From contig NC_089777.1 in assembly GCF_040412425.1 (NCBI RefSeq), positions 37,134,037 through 37,198,036 of the forward strand: a DNA stretch of 64,000 bases, written 5' to 3'. Numbering within the stretch: the stretch's first letter is position 1; every line of letters begins with the position of its first letter. Source of the DNA: Macrobrachium rosenbergii. Taxonomy: Eukaryota; Arthropoda; Malacostraca; Decapoda; Palaemonidae. Under the pieces are notes generated by a model. The model was not told the DNA's origin. It saw only the letters and a list, made by a program, of their open reading frames with translations, and ran no database searches. The position numbers were made by a program, and so were the translations under genes. Shown in pieces: positions 62,569 to 64,000 of the stretch.

Positions 62569-62873
62569 TTCAAAATGCATCTCCTCCTTTGCTTTTTGGT
62601 TTTAAGGGATGAGATTTGAACCACGTATAAAACACATATGGACCTTCGATATACAGCCGGGGATTTTTGATTTTCAATTATTTTCCGAGATATGAATTTT
62701 TTTTTTTTTTTTTTTTTATGAAATTTTCCCAGAAAAATTACAAAAAAATTGCCAAAAATCAGAAACTCAAAATATTAAAAATCCCCGGCTTTGTTTTAAT
62801 CTACCATGTTTCCCATGTTATATTTAAAATTTCATTTAGATTGGTCCAATACTAGGGAGGAGATGCATTTTAA
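62569..62873. repeat. Imperfect inverted repeat inside the TTAA element
   Basis: Left arm 62569-62683 (AAAATGCATCTCCTCC to GCCGGGGATTTTTGATTTT) pairs with right arm 62766-62873 (ATTAAAAATCCCCGGC to GGAGGAGATGCATTTT). The loop of about 80 bp includes a T21 run. Confidence 0.85.
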
Positions 62874-63108
62874 AGACAAAAACTTATGTTTTGAGAAACG
62901 GCCTTCAAAGTTTTAGTTACATAAAAAAAGTAAAAGGGACTTCAAAGACTGTGTTACAATTAATTCTATGGTTTTAATTTTTATTTTTGGGTATTAATTA
63001 ATGCAAAATGATTATAAATAAGAATATTAATTGATTATTTATGTGCCTAAGACACATTCTTATAAATTTTAGGTTCCTGGTCCCCCTGTCTGATCTTGCT
63101 GCAAGGTA

Positions 63109-63399
63109 TTACTCTAGGGTATCATAGTTGCCTACACTTTTTATTAGTGTCTCGAATCCATCCCTTGCCAAATGGATCCTGAGAATTACTTTACATTCAC
63201 AATTAGGGATTCGTGATTCAAGTAATTCATCAAGTCTTGCTTCACTTATTATGATCATTTTATTTTCAGGATCGTCTATAATATCAGCCTCCGAGCTACT
63301 GCTTTCTTCTTCTAAAATATCTTTGCCCTTTGGTAGTGACGAACAAATAAAGAGGCGTTTAGGGGTGGATGTGGTTGGTCTCTGGTCAGCAGAGATCAC
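63109..63399 (-). CDS. Possible transposase-derived ORF in the TTAA element
   Basis: A 96-codon minus-strand frame with an ATG. It contains a Ser/Glu-rich stretch (ILEEESSSSEADIIDD), then NKMIIISEARLDELLESRIP and a NCECKV cysteine pair followed by LARDGFETLIKSV. The layout (an IIS-x-x-x-L-x-x-LL segment before a Cys-x-Cys) loosely recalls the N-terminus of Kolobok/Mutator-like transposases from arthropods. It is too short to be functional alone. The resemblance is from memory and weak. Confidence 0.4.
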   Translation of the reverse strand: MISADQRPTTSTPKRLFICSSLPKGKDILEEESSSSEADIIDDPENKMIIISEARLDELLESRIPNCECKVILRIHLARDGFETLIKSVGNYDTLE

Positions 63400-64000
63400 T
63401 GCCTGCGCCGTTTGATGGGCGACAGCTCTCTCTCTCTCTCCGTCGCTCCATTCCCCTCTATGGCACTAATTTCTTAAACTCTTTCTTCTACTTCTCGCCT
63501 GGACTTTTCCGCATTCTAGAAGCATGAAGTGAACTCTTGGACCTTTTAGGCACGGTGAAAAAACAAAAACACCGCAGAAAATACAGAGTTCAGTCAAGGC
63601 TAGCGAGCATGAAAAACGTGTCCTTCTAGCTTGAAAGTTTATAGGCAACTCTCGGCCACAGTCGGCGTCATGGTATGACATGTGCGTTGTCATGGCTAGG
63701 AATAACTAAAAAGGTGCCGAGTAGGATATTATTGACATTATACATTTCATTTCAAAGGAAGTTTTAAGTAATATATATCATAAAAACTATAAAGACTAAA
63801 TCATTTGCGCTACTGGTGTTTTATGGGTATATAGTTATTGTTACATTTTAGGCCATAACTAGAGAAATACAGCAAATTTTAGCATAATATTTCGTGGACA
63901 CATTCTTCAACCCTATACGAAGCCATAGAATTTTTTTCAGCAAATCGAATTTTTTAAAGATTTTTGGTTGTTTTTTAGGCGGCCGATCCCCTTAAAAGCT

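Larger units (their letters stand above)
62410..63995. mobile_element. DNA transposon with TTAA target duplication, nested in the DIRS element
   Basis: TTAA at 62410-62413 is followed by GGGGATCGGCCG (62414-62425). The exact inverse CGGCCGATCCCC (63980-63991) is followed by TTAA (63992-63995). The 12 bp perfect terminal inverted repeats plus TTAA duplication define a 1,578 bp element. TTAA targets are characteristic of the piggyBac and Kolobok superfamilies. The ends start with GG rather than the CC usual for piggyBac, so Kolobok is slightly preferred. No DDE domain is visible; it is probably non-autonomous. Confidence 0.85.

Overview
The window looks like nuclear DNA of a decapod crustacean, most likely a shrimp. 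This is inferred from AT-rich, intron-rich sequence, extreme density of (TA)n and (GA)n arrays, a tRNA-derived SINE, a roughly 300 bp repeat present six times, and DIRS-type tyrosine-recombinase retrotransposons. No prokaryotic, organellar or viral gene was recognised. LAYOUT: (1) 1-18 kb is CpG-normal, microsatellite-rich sequence with a few candidate exons on both strands (1200-1261, 3052-3175, 7674-7740 and 9850-10143 on +; 7965-8113 on -), a cluster of three perfect CRE sites at 14271-14349 and a G-rich tract near 15.5 kb. (2) 18-25 kb holds candidate + strand exons (18587-18662, 21023-21041, 23590-23726) buried in SINE-like repeats, foldback elements and microsatellites, with a 5S-rRNA-like sequence at its right edge. 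(3) 25-58 kb is CpG-poor by eye. It is dominated by one minus-strand gene: a 4.5 kb terminal exon (30519-35023) encodes about 1,500 residues of a serine-rich, acidic, presumably nuclear protein I cannot name. Smaller upstream exons, compatible in reading phase, are proposed at 35629-35662, 36520-36551 (or 40937-40964 plus 42278-42308), 52952-53116 and 57468-57556. Downstream on the same strand, three exons between 26928 and 25281 join in phase into a small candidate protein. (4) 58.2-64 kb is a decayed DIRS-like retrotransposon on the minus strand (gag, RT, RNase H, tyrosine recombinase, inverted repeats). It is interrupted by a 1.58 kb DNA transposon with perfect 12 bp terminal inverted repeats flanked by TTAA. 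HOW THE PARTS RELATE: the only strongly supported host gene is the large minus-strand one; the other host exons are splice-and-phase predictions that need transcript evidence. The repeats appear to be independent insertions in introns and intergenic DNA. I found no CRISPR array, no operon and no convincing undescribed defence-like system. The most unusual structures are the nested transposons, the three-hairpin foldback family, the CRE cluster, and the sharp left-right contrast in microsatellite and CpG content.
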